This document shows, piece after piece, positions 1 to 5,367 of a stretch of 6,721 bases of DNA. This DNA comes from Eggerthellaceae bacterium. GTDB taxonomy: Bacteria; Actinomycetota; Coriobacteriia; Coriobacteriales; Eggerthellaceae. The position numbers were made by a program, and so were the translations under genes. Position 1 is the stretch's first letter. Every line of letters starts with the position of its first letter. The notes under the pieces were generated by a model. The model saw only the letters and a list, made by a program, of their open reading frames with translations. It searched no databases and was not told the origin of the DNA. The DNA lies in assembly GCA_900754495.1 (NCBI GenBank), contig CAAEDC010000173.1:1-6721 (forward strand), given 5' to 3'.

Positions 1-1
1 A

Positions 2-355
2 GCCGCCGCTCCGGTGGCAGCCGCCGCGCCGGTGGAGCAGGCTCCCGCCGCCGCGCCCGCCGATGACAAGTCCCGTCCGTCCACGTGGCACTGCGTGACG
101 GCTCCGATGGTGGGCACGTTCTACACGTCCCCCGCTCCCGGCGAGCCGCCGTTCGTCAAGGTGGGCGACGAGGTGACCGCCAGCCAGACGCTGTGCATCA
201 TCGAGGCCATGAAGCTGATGAACGAGATCACCGCCGAGCAGATGGGCACCATCCGCGAGGTCTGCCTCGAGGACGCCACGCCCGTCGAGTTCGGCACCCC
301 GCTGTTCTACATCGAGCCCAGCAGCGTTCCCGGTTCGGCTCCGGAGACGGCATGA
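2..355 (+). CDS. accB: Biotin carboxyl carrier protein of acetyl-CoA carboxylase, C-terminal part (5' end outside window)
   Basis: AccB carries the biotin that AccC carboxylates and delivers the carboxyl group to the carboxyltransferase, making malonyl-CoA for fatty acid synthesis in the cytoplasm. The reading frame is open from base 2, giving 117 visible residues; the true start lies upstream. The first 20 or so residues are an Ala/Pro-rich linker. A complete biotinyl domain follows, beginning near the motif [10 protein letters not shown]. The biotin attachment motif EAMKLMNEI is at bases 203-229, with the acceptor lysine codon at 212-214. Family members are around 150-160 residues, so only the poorly conserved N-terminus is missing. 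The GTG at base 14 falls inside the linker and is not the likely start. The stop TGA overlaps the accC start region, which indicates one operon. The assignment is close to certain. Confidence 0.95.
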   Translation, partial: AAAPVAAAAPVEQAPAAAPADDKSRPSTWHCVTAPMVGTFYTSPAPGEPPFVKVGDEVTASQTLCIIEAMKLMNEITAEQMGTIREVCLEDATPVEFGTPLFYIEPSSVPGSAPETA

Positions 356-1707
356 TGTTCGACAAGATCCTAGTGGCCAATCGCGGCGAGGTCGCGCTGC
401 GCGTGATGCGCGCGGCGCGCGAGCTGGGTGTGAAAACCGTCGCCGTGTACTCCACCGAGGATGCCGACACCTATCCGGTGCGCTACGCCGACGAGGCGGT
501 GTGCATCGGGCCTGCCCAGGCGAATAAGAGCTACCTGGTGATCCCCAGCATCATCGCTGCCGCCAAAAACACCGGCGCCCAGGCGATCCATCCCGGCTAC
601 GGCTTCTTGGCCGAGAACGCCGACTTCGCCCGCGCCTGCATCGACAACGACATCGTGTTCATCGGCCCCTCGCCCGAGTGCATCGACCGCATGGGCGACA
701 AGTCCGCCGCACGCGAGACCATGAAGGCCTGCGGCGTGCCCACCGTGCCCGGCTCCGACGGCTGCATCGACACCGTCGAGGAGGCGCGCGCCTTCGCCGA
801 GAACGTGGGCTTCCCCGTGCTCATCAAGGCGACGGCCGGCGGTGGCGGCAAGGGCATGCGCGAGGTGCACGACCCCGCCGAGCTCGAGTCGCAGTACCTG
901 GCCGCCCGCGCCGAGGCGGGCGCCGCGTTCGGCAACGACGGCGTCTACCTGGAGAAGCTCGTGCTCCGTCCGCGCCACGTCGAGGTCCAGGTGCTCGCCG
1001 ACGACCACGGCAACCACATCTCGCTGTGCGAGCGCGACTGCTCGGTGCAGCGCCGCCATCAGAAGCTCATCGAGGAGGCACCCTCGCCGGCGTTGACCGA
1101 CGAGCTGCGCCGTGCGATGGGCGTCGCCGCCATCAAGGCGGTGCGCGCGGTCGACTACCGCAACGCGGGCACCATCGAGTTCCTCTTGGACGAGAGCGGC
1201 AAGTTCTACTTCATGGAGATGAACACGCGCGTCCAGGTGGAGCATCCGGTCTCCGAGCAGATCACCGGCGTGGACATCATCAAGGAGCAGCTGCGCATCG
1301 CCGCCGGCGAGCCGATGAGCTGCGCCTCGCGCGCGCCGTTTGCGCCGTTCGGCCACGCGATGGAGTTCCGCATCAACGCCGAGGATCCCGACCACGGCTT
1401 CCGTCCGTGCCCGGGCACCATCACGCGCTTCGAGCCCCCCGCGGGCCCGGGCGTGCGCGTCGAGAGCTACGTGCGCACCGGCTCGCGCATCTCGCCGTAC
1501 TACGACTCGATGGTCGCCAAGCTGATCGTCTACGGCCAGGATCGCGAGGAGGTGCTGGCCCGCGGGCGCCGCGCGCTGGACGAGTTCGTCATCGAGGGCA
1601 TCGCCACCACGCTGCCGTTCCATCGCCGCGTGCTGGACAACCAGGTGTTCTGCGAAGGCAAGGCGTGCACCGACTTCATCGAAACCCAGATGGGAGATTT
1701 GCTATGA
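355..1707 (+). CDS. accC: Biotin carboxylase subunit of acetyl-CoA carboxylase
   Basis: AccC uses ATP and bicarbonate to carboxylate the biotin on AccB, the first half-reaction of acetyl-CoA carboxylase. The 450 residues match the family length (about 449 in E. coli). The N-terminal domain opens [12 protein letters not shown]. The ATP-grasp domain shows K116, K158, the glycine-rich loop GGGGKGM (162-168) and HQK at 235-237. The active-site block [12 protein letters not shown] (287-298) contains E288, R292, V295 and E296, and R339 lies in EFRINAEDP. No key residue is missing and there is no fused carrier domain. Two ATG codons lie in tandem at 352 and 355. I chose 355 because it gives the typical MFDKI start and lies 8 bases after the GGAG at 343-346; 352 would add one Met and overlap accB as ATGA. 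The stop overlaps the next ATG, so expression is probably coupled on both sides. Confidence 0.97.
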   Translation: MFDKILVANRGEVALRVMRAARELGVKTVAVYSTEDADTYPVRYADEAVCIGPAQANKSYLVIPSIIAAAKNTGAQAIHPGYGFLAENADFARACIDNDIVFIGPSPECIDRMGDKSAARETMKACGVPTVPGSDGCIDTVEEARAFAENVGFPVLIKATAGGGGKGMREVHDPAELESQYLAARAEAGAAFGNDGVYLEKLVLRPRHVEVQVLADDHGNHISLCERDCSVQRRHQKLIEEAPSPALTDELRRAMGVAAIKAVRAVDYRNAGTIEFLLDESGKFYFMEMNTRVQVEHPVSEQITGVDIIKEQLRIAAGEPMSCASRAPFAPFGHAMEFRINAEDPDHGFRPCPGTITRFEPPAGPGVRVESYVRTGSRISPYYDSMVAKLIVYGQDREEVLARGRRALDEFVIEGIATTLPFHRRVLDNQVFCEGKACTDFIETQMGDLL

Positions 1708-2054
1708 GCGAATTGAACCTTGAAGGCATGGCCATCGCCCCCGGCGTCGTGGAGACCATCGTCTCCATCGCCGTGCGCGAGGTGGAAGGCGTCGCGGCGG
1801 TCGGCTCCGCTGCGACCAAGGGCAACCTGCGCTCCATGCTGGGCGGCAAGCCGTCCACCCAAGGCATCGAGCTCGAGGTGGACGAGGGCAGCAAGCTCAA
1901 GGTCGCCGCGCATGTCGACGTGTACTTCGGACAGGTCCTGCCCGAAGTCGCCGACCGCGTGCGCACCGCCATCGCGGACGCCGTGGCGAGCCAGGTGGGC
2001 GTGGAAGTGTCGTCCGTCGACGTCTACGTCGACGGCATCCAGTTCGCCGAGTAG
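1704..2054 (+). CDS. yqhY: Asp23/Gls24 (DUF322) family protein, YqhY-like
   Basis: This 116-residue soluble protein has the Asp23/Gls24 pattern: an N-terminal segment [19 protein letters not shown] (12-30), a middle strand region [23 protein letters not shown] (split here as GIELEVDEG and HVDVYFG), and a C-terminal [13 protein letters not shown] segment (100-112). I see no signal peptide or membrane helix. In Bacillus subtilis yqhY also sits between accC and nusB, and published work ties it to control of acetyl-CoA carboxylase activity and lipid synthesis. The same position here supports that role by inference; the molecular function of the family is not settled. The start ATG overlaps the accC stop as ATGA. 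GGGAG at 1692-1696 lies 7 bases before it, which fixes the start. The nusB ATG begins 2 bases after the stop. Confidence 0.9.
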   Translation: MSELNLEGMAIAPGVVETIVSIAVREVEGVAAVGSAATKGNLRSMLGGKPSTQGIELEVDEGSKLKVAAHVDVYFGQVLPEVADRVRTAIADAVASQVGVEVSSVDVYVDGIQFAE

Positions 2055-2056
2055 CC

Positions 2057-2611
2057 ATGGCTGCCAAACGACACCAGCGCACGGCCGCGCGCCGTGCCGC
2101 GCTCGCGTTGCTGTACACGAGCGAGATAACCGAAGAATACGCCACGACCATCGCGGACGAGGGGCGCGCGCTTGAAGAGGCGGGCCCTTTGACCGACTAC
2201 GCCAAGCAGCTCGTCCGCGGCGTGGAGTCCCATATCGCCGCCATCGACAAGGAGATCGCCGCCACGGCCGAGAACTGGTCGGTGCACCGCATGCCCATCG
2301 TCGACCGCTCCATCCTGCGCCTTGCGGTGTACGAGATGATGTTCGTCGGCGAGGTGCCCACCTCCGTGTGCATCAACGAGGCGATCGAGCTCGCCAAGGA
2401 TTTCGGCGGCGAGGACGAGTCCCCGCGCTTCGTCAACGGCGTGCTCGGCCGCATCGCCCGCCGTCTCGAGGGCTCCGACGAGCCGTCCGGCGAGGACGGG
2501 GCGGCTGATTCCGCTGAGACGGCCTGTGACGCCGCGTCGGAGGACGCTGAGGCGGAATCCGCATCCGACCAGGTCGCCGACGCCGGGAAGGACGCGGTCA
2601 GTGGCATCTAA
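2057..2611 (+). CDS. nusB: Transcription antitermination factor NusB with an acidic C-terminal extension
   Basis: NusB pairs with ribosomal protein S10 (NusE) on boxA RNA and supports rRNA antitermination. The all-helical core spans about residues 3-137. It includes the basic N-terminus RTAARRAALALLY (8-20), the central WSVHRMPIVDRSILRLAVYE (74-93), then VCINEAIELAKDF (104-116) and ESPRFVNGVLGRIARRL (121-137). The protein is 184 residues long against about 140 for typical NusB. The extra residues 138-184 are a low-complexity tail rich in Asp, Glu, Ala and Ser, probably disordered. The ATG lies 2 bases after the yqhY stop with no strong Shine-Dalgarno sequence, so translation probably depends on coupling. 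The end of the gene overlaps xseB by 11 bases. The core assignment is very secure; the tail's role is unknown. Confidence 0.95.
   Translation: MAAKRHQRTAARRAALALLYTSEITEEYATTIADEGRALEEAGPLTDYAKQLVRGVESHIAAIDKEIAATAENWSVHRMPIVDRSILRLAVYEMMFVGEVPTSVCINEAIELAKDFGGEDESPRFVNGVLGRIARRLEGSDEPSGEDGAADSAETACDAASEDAEAESASDQVADAGKDAVSGI
2588..2592 (+). promoter_or_regulatory. Ribosome binding site deciding the xseB start
   Basis: AAGGA lies inside the end of nusB, 8 bases before the GTG at 2601. This supports the GTG as the xseB start although it overlaps nusB by 11 bases. The open frame extends upstream, but that part encodes an Arg-rich stretch unlike XseB. Confidence 0.7.
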
Positions 2612-2930
2612 AGACTACGATACGTTCGAGGCGGTCCAAAGCCGCCTCGACGAGATCGTCGAGGCCGTGGGCGATGAGAGCCTGCCGCTCGACGACGCGC
2701 TGGCGTTGTACGAGGAGGCGGTGAACCTCGGCCTGCGCGGCAGCGATCTGCTGGAGGAGAATATCGAGGCGTTCGACGCGCAGCAGGCGGCGGAAGCCGT
2801 CGAGGACGACCGGCGCGCCGATGCGTCAGCCGACGTCGAGCCCGATGCCGCCGAAGGGCGGTCCGACGATTCCTCCGCCCAGGAGTCCGCCGGCGCGGAC
2901 GCGAGCCCGCTTGCGGACGAGATTCGATGA
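2601..2930 (+). CDS. xseB: Exonuclease VII small subunit with an acidic C-terminal extension
   Basis: XseB is the small subunit of exonuclease VII, which degrades single-stranded DNA together with the catalytic XseA. The start is GTG, giving 109 residues against about 70-85 in typical XseB. The diagnostic core is residues 9-59: FEAVQSRLDEIVEAV, then LPLDDALALYEEAVNLGLRGSDLLEENIEAF. This matches the family's two-helix hairpin with the LPL(D/E)xALxLYEEG-like motif; Ala replaces the usual Gly at residue 40. Residues 60-109 form an Asp/Glu/Ala/Ser-rich low-complexity tail resembling that of the preceding NusB. The gene overlaps nusB by 11 bases and ends 12 bases before dxs. In Bacillus, xseA directly precedes xseB; here no xseA lies in the window, so the partner subunit must be encoded elsewhere if the enzyme is active. 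Confidence 0.9.
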   Translation: MASKDYDTFEAVQSRLDEIVEAVGDESLPLDDALALYEEAVNLGLRGSDLLEENIEAFDAQQAAEAVEDDRRADASADVEPDAAEGRSDDSSAQESAGADASPLADEIR

Positions 2931-2933
2931 AAC

Positions 2934-2938
2934 GGAGG
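2934..2938 (+). promoter_or_regulatory. Ribosome binding site for dxs
   Basis: GGAGG lies 4 bases before the GTG at 2943. That GTG is the only start codon between the in-frame xseB stop at 2928-2930 and the conserved DXS N-terminus, so the start is well fixed although the spacing is short. Confidence 0.7.
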
Positions 2939-2942
2939 CGTC

Positions 2943-4820
2943 GTGGAGGAGAAGCGCATTCTCGACGCAGTGACGTCGCCTGCCGACCTTAAGCTGCTCG
3001 ACAACGAGGAACTCGGGATCCTCGCGGACGAGATCCGCGAGGAGATCATCAGCGTGACGTCTCAGACAGGCGGGCACGTCGCCTCTTCGCTCGGCGCGGT
3101 GGAGATCATCCTCGCCGTGCACAGCATGATCAACAGCCCCCATGACAAATTCGTGTTCGACGTGGGCCACCAGGCCTACGCCCACAAGCTGGTCACGGGA
3201 AGGCTCGAGCGGTTCCGCACGCTGCGCCAGTACGGCGGCATCTCGGGCTTCCCGAAGCCCAGCGAGAGTCCCTGCGACGTGCATCCCTCGGGGCATGCCT
3301 CCGACTCCCTGTCCGTCGCGTACGGCATCGCCATGGCGCGCGACCTTTCGGGCGGCGACGAGAAGGTGGTCGCGCTCATCGGAGACGCCGCCCTGTCCGG
3401 CGGCATGGCGTTCGAGGCGCTCAACAGCATCGGTCAGACGCAGACCCCGATGGTCATCATCCTCAACGACAACGAGATGTCCATCTCGCGCAACGTCGGC
3501 GCGCTGGTCAAGCATCTGGGCGCCATCCGCACCACCTCGCAGTACCGCGAGACGCGCGACACGCTGCAGGAGCGGTTGGAGCACATCGGACCCGCCGGCA
3601 AGGCGCTCGTGAACCTGGGCCGCAACGTCAAGGAGTCGATGAAGCAGTTCATCGTTCCGCGCTCGATGATCTTCGAGCAGCTGGGCATCCTGTGCACCGC
3701 TCCGATCGACGGCCATGACATCGGGCTGATGAAGGAGATGCTCGCCGTCTCGCTCGAGGCGGGCGTCCCGGTCCTGATCCACGCGGTCACGCACAAGGGC
3801 GCGGGCTATGCGCCGGCCGAGAAGGACCCCGAGACGTTCCACGGCGTTTCCGCGTACGACATCGCCACGGGCAAGCCGAAGAAGAAGCCCGCGACGGCGC
3901 CGACGTACACCGAGGTGTTCGGCAAGGCGCTCGTGGACGAGGCGCGTGCGGACGAGCGCATCGTCGCCATCACGGCCGCTATGAAGGGCGGCACGGGCCT
4001 GTCGACGTTCGCGCGGGAGTTCCCCAAGCGCTTCATCGACGCCGGCATCGCCGAAGAGCACGCCGTCGGCATGGCCAGCGGCCTTGCGGTCGGCGGGAAG
4101 AAGCCGGTGTGCGCCATCTATTCGACCTTCCTGCAGCGCGCGATCGACCAGATGATCATCGACTGCTCGCTTCCGAACCTCGATGTGGTGTTCGCCATCG
4201 ACCGCGCCGGCATCGTGGGCGAGGACGGGCCGACGCACCACGGCATGTTCGACCTGGTGTACACGAGGATGGTGCCCAACATGCGCGTGCTGGCGCCCTC
4301 CGACGAGGCCGAGCTCGTCTCCGCGCTGCACACGGCGCTCGCGCTCGGCGGCCCGGTCGCCCTGCGCTATCCGCGCGGCACGGCGCTCGGCGTGCCGATC
4401 CCCGACGAGCCCGAGACGTTCGAGCTGGGGCGCGCCGTGCTGCGCCGCGAGGGCGATGACGTCGCCATCCTGGCGTTCGGCAGCATGGTGAAGCGCGCGT
4501 TGGACGCGGCCGAGGAGCTCGCGCAGGCGGGCATCCAGGCGCGCGTCGTCGACATGCGCTGGGTGAAGCCGCTCGATGCGGATGCCATCCGCGCGGCTGC
4601 GGCGACGGGACACGTCGTCACGGTCGAGGACGGCGTCATCGAGGGCGGCGCGGGCGAAGGCGTCCTGGAGGAGCTCTCGCGGGAGGGCCTGACGCCCAAG
4701 ACGCTGGTGCTCGGCATCGACGATCAATACGTCCACCAGGGCAAGCCCGATCTGCTCATGCACGATCTGGGTTTGGACGCCGAAGGGATCGCCGCTTCGG
4801 TGCGCGCGCTCATGAGCTAG
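2943..4820 (+). CDS. dxs: 1-deoxy-D-xylulose-5-phosphate synthase
   Basis: DXS condenses pyruvate with glyceraldehyde 3-phosphate, using thiamine diphosphate and Mg2+, to start the MEP route to IPP/DMAPP; the product also feeds thiamine and pyridoxal synthesis. The 625 residues match the family's usual 620-640. The N-terminal domain shows GGHVASSLG with His45, DVGHQAYAHK (73-82), the TPP motif beginning IGDA at 146-149, and LNDNEMSIS (174-182). The transketolase-like middle domain shows IAEEHAVG with the probable catalytic Glu371, IYSTFLQRA (392-400), AIDRAGIVGEDGPTHHG (418-434) and RYPRG (475-479). The C-terminal domain ends with GKPDLLMHDLGLDAEGI. The TPP motif reads GDA where many homologues have GDG. 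The start is GTG behind GGAGG. It is the last gene of the block, and a strong hairpin follows 39 bases after its stop. Confidence 0.97.
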   Translation: MEEKRILDAVTSPADLKLLDNEELGILADEIREEIISVTSQTGGHVASSLGAVEIILAVHSMINSPHDKFVFDVGHQAYAHKLVTGRLERFRTLRQYGGISGFPKPSESPCDVHPSGHASDSLSVAYGIAMARDLSGGDEKVVALIGDAALSGGMAFEALNSIGQTQTPMVIILNDNEMSISRNVGALVKHLGAIRTTSQYRETRDTLQERLEHIGPAGKALVNLGRNVKESMKQFIVPRSMIFEQLGILCTAPIDGHDIGLMKEMLAVSLEAGVPVLIHAVTHKGAGYAPAEKDPETFHGVSAYDIATGKPKKKPATAPTYTEVFGKALVDEARADERIVAITAAMKGGTGLSTFAREFPKRFIDAGIAEEHAVGMASGLAVGGKKPVCAIYSTFLQRAIDQMIIDCSLPNLDVVFAIDRAGIVGEDGPTHHGMFDLVYTRMVPNMRVLAPSDEAELVSALHTALALGGPVALRYPRGTALGVPIPDEPETFELGRAVLRREGDDVAILAFGSMVKRALDAAEELAQAGIQARVVDMRWVKPLDADAIRAAAATGHVVTVEDGVIEGGAGEGVLEELSREGLTPKTLVLGIDDQYVHQGKPDLLMHDLGLDAEGIAASVRALMS

Positions 4821-4833
4821 GCGCCACGCGCCA

Positions 4834-4841
4834 CCCCCCCC
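4834..4841. repeat. Run of eight cytosines
   Basis: An uninterrupted C8 tract lies between the dxs stop and the terminator hairpin. It is non-coding on both strands. Such a tract could vary in length between isolates or be a sequencing error hotspot; no function is evident. Confidence 0.6.
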
Positions 4842-4859
4842 ATCTACGTCATTCAGCAA

Positions 4860-4886
4860 GAAGGCCGCTCGAATCGAGCGGCCTTC
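4860..4886. terminator. Bidirectional terminator hairpin between convergent dxs and the DUF1508 gene
   Basis: Two perfect 13-base arms, GAAGGCCGCTCGA and its complement, flank a single A at 4873; in RNA the innermost pairs would open to form the loop. The arms end in AAGG/CCTT, and TCTCTCAT follows on the plus strand, so the U tract is interrupted rather than a clean run. On the minus strand the repeat is followed by TTGCTG. It lies 39 bases after the dxs stop and 27 bases after the minus-strand gene's stop, which suits a shared terminator. Confidence 0.8.
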
Positions 4887-4913
4887 TCTCATAGGCGGTG
4901 TGGACGGGCGATC

Positions 4914-5090
4914 CTACGCCTCCTCCTCCACGATCTCGGCCGTGGGGGCGTTCTTCTTCACGCTCTCGATGCCCTTTTTGCAGGAGTCCTTGGACTTGTA
5001 GTGCTGCGACGTGGCGATGACCTCGCCGTTGTCGGCCTTCAGCACGAAGTGGCAGCCCTTCTCGGACGTCTTGATCACGAACTTGCCCAT
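4914..5090 (-). CDS. YegP-like small protein, DUF1508/UPF0339 family (single repeat)
   Basis: This 58-residue protein matches the DUF1508 repeat: MGKFVIKTSEKG, a central LKADNGEVIATSQHYKSKD (17-35) and IESVKKNAPTAEI (41-53). YegP-type proteins often carry two tandem copies; this one has a single complete copy and an EEE-rich end. It has two cysteines (13 and 37), no signal peptide and no membrane segment, so it is probably cytoplasmic. The biochemical function of the family is not established. An in-frame ATG at 5111 would add seven residues. I chose the inner ATG (5088-5090) because it begins the conserved domain and has AGAGGGGG (5097-5104) just upstream on the minus strand. It is convergent with dxs and divergent from amtB, so it is probably transcribed alone. 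Confidence 0.88.
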   Translation of the reverse strand: MGKFVIKTSEKGCHFVLKADNGEVIATSQHYKSKDSCKKGIESVKKNAPTAEIVEEEA

Positions 5091-5096
5091 TGTTTG

Positions 5097-5104
5097 CCCC
5101 CTCT
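5097..5104 (-). promoter_or_regulatory. Ribosome binding site deciding the start of the DUF1508 gene
   Basis: Read on the minus strand this is AGAGGGGG, followed by six bases and then the ATG at 5090-5088. It favours the inner ATG over the one at 5111, which would place this site inside the coding region. Confidence 0.7.
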
Positions 5105-5355
5105 TTCGCAACGGAACCAGACGAGAAGCATGCTAGGCCATCGCCGCGTCGCGGGCGTGCGCGGCGGGATGCTTGAACCAATCTTTGAAGCGGATCCGCG
5201 CCGTCGTGTTTCCCGTCGGCTTCCACCGCGTTTCGTTCCTGTTGCGATGCGTTTCCCATTCGGTTAACCGCCTCCGCCGGCATCGTTTCGAAACATTCCG
5301 CCTGCATGATCGGGCTGTCGACGCGCGACGGAACGGTTCACTGCGAAGAGGAAGC
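5105..5355. promoter_or_regulatory. Divergent intergenic region with three 10-base palindromes and repeated GTTTC, upstream of amtB
   Basis: The region lies between two divergent starts and should hold the promoters of both genes. Three perfect 10-base palindromes are visible: GCGGATCCGC (5190-5199), CGGTTAACCG (5261-5270) and GTTTCGAAAC (5285-5294). The pentamer GTTTC occurs at 5208, 5230, 5251 and 5285; the first three are 22 and 21 bases apart, about two helical turns. Local composition is more AT-rich than the flanking genes. These are candidate operator sites for a nitrogen regulator, by inference from the gene they precede. I could not pick a convincing -35/-10 pair: TTGCGA at 5242 with TAACCG at 5265 is a weak plus-strand option, and TAGCAT at 5135-5130 is a possible minus-strand -10 with no good -35. 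Confidence 0.45.
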
Positions 5356-5360
5356 GAGGT
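5356..5360 (+). promoter_or_regulatory. Ribosome binding site for amtB
   Basis: GAGGT lies 7 bases before the ATG at 5368, just upstream of the first transmembrane segment. A purine-rich GGAAGG follows immediately before the ATG but is too close to be the main site. This supports 5368 over the upstream in-frame ATG at 5173. Confidence 0.6.
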
Positions 5361-5367
5361 TGGAAGG

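Noticed and set aside
370..1623. Minus-strand open frame of 417 codons opposite accC
   Set aside because: It is the antisense shadow of accC, with low-complexity Ala/Arg/His/Asp content and no family motif.
678..1703. Plus-strand extension upstream of the yqhY-like gene, in frame with it
   Set aside because: It overlaps accC in another frame and encodes an Arg/Ala-rich shadow. The true start at 1704 has a good ribosome binding site and begins the Asp23 domain.
2928..2945. Possible XseB-DXS fusion by reading through TGA
   Set aside because: xseB and dxs share a frame with only TGA and four codons between them. However, dxs has its own GGAGG and GTG start, and nothing suggests stop recoding.
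2927..2992. Short ATG frame overlapping the xseB stop as ATGA
   Set aside because: It stops after about 21 Arg-rich codons inside the start of dxs and matches nothing, so it is more likely chance than a leader peptide.
2826..4892. Long minus-strand open frame of 688 codons opposite dxs
   Set aside because: It mirrors the dxs coding region, has an Arg/His/Asp/Ala/Leu-rich composition typical of GC-rich antisense frames, and shows no recognisable domain.
5230..5266. Full actinomycete GlnR box (GTnAC-n6-GAAAC)
   Set aside because: GAAAC halves exist on the minus strand, but the partner half at the right distance is mismatched (for example GTTGC at 5241-5245), so I report only repeats and not a GlnR site.
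5173..5367. In-frame 65-codon extension at the amtB N-terminus
   Set aside because: It is Arg-rich and unlike any Amt leader. It runs through the palindromes, and the inner ATG at 5368 has a ribosome binding site and starts at the first membrane span.
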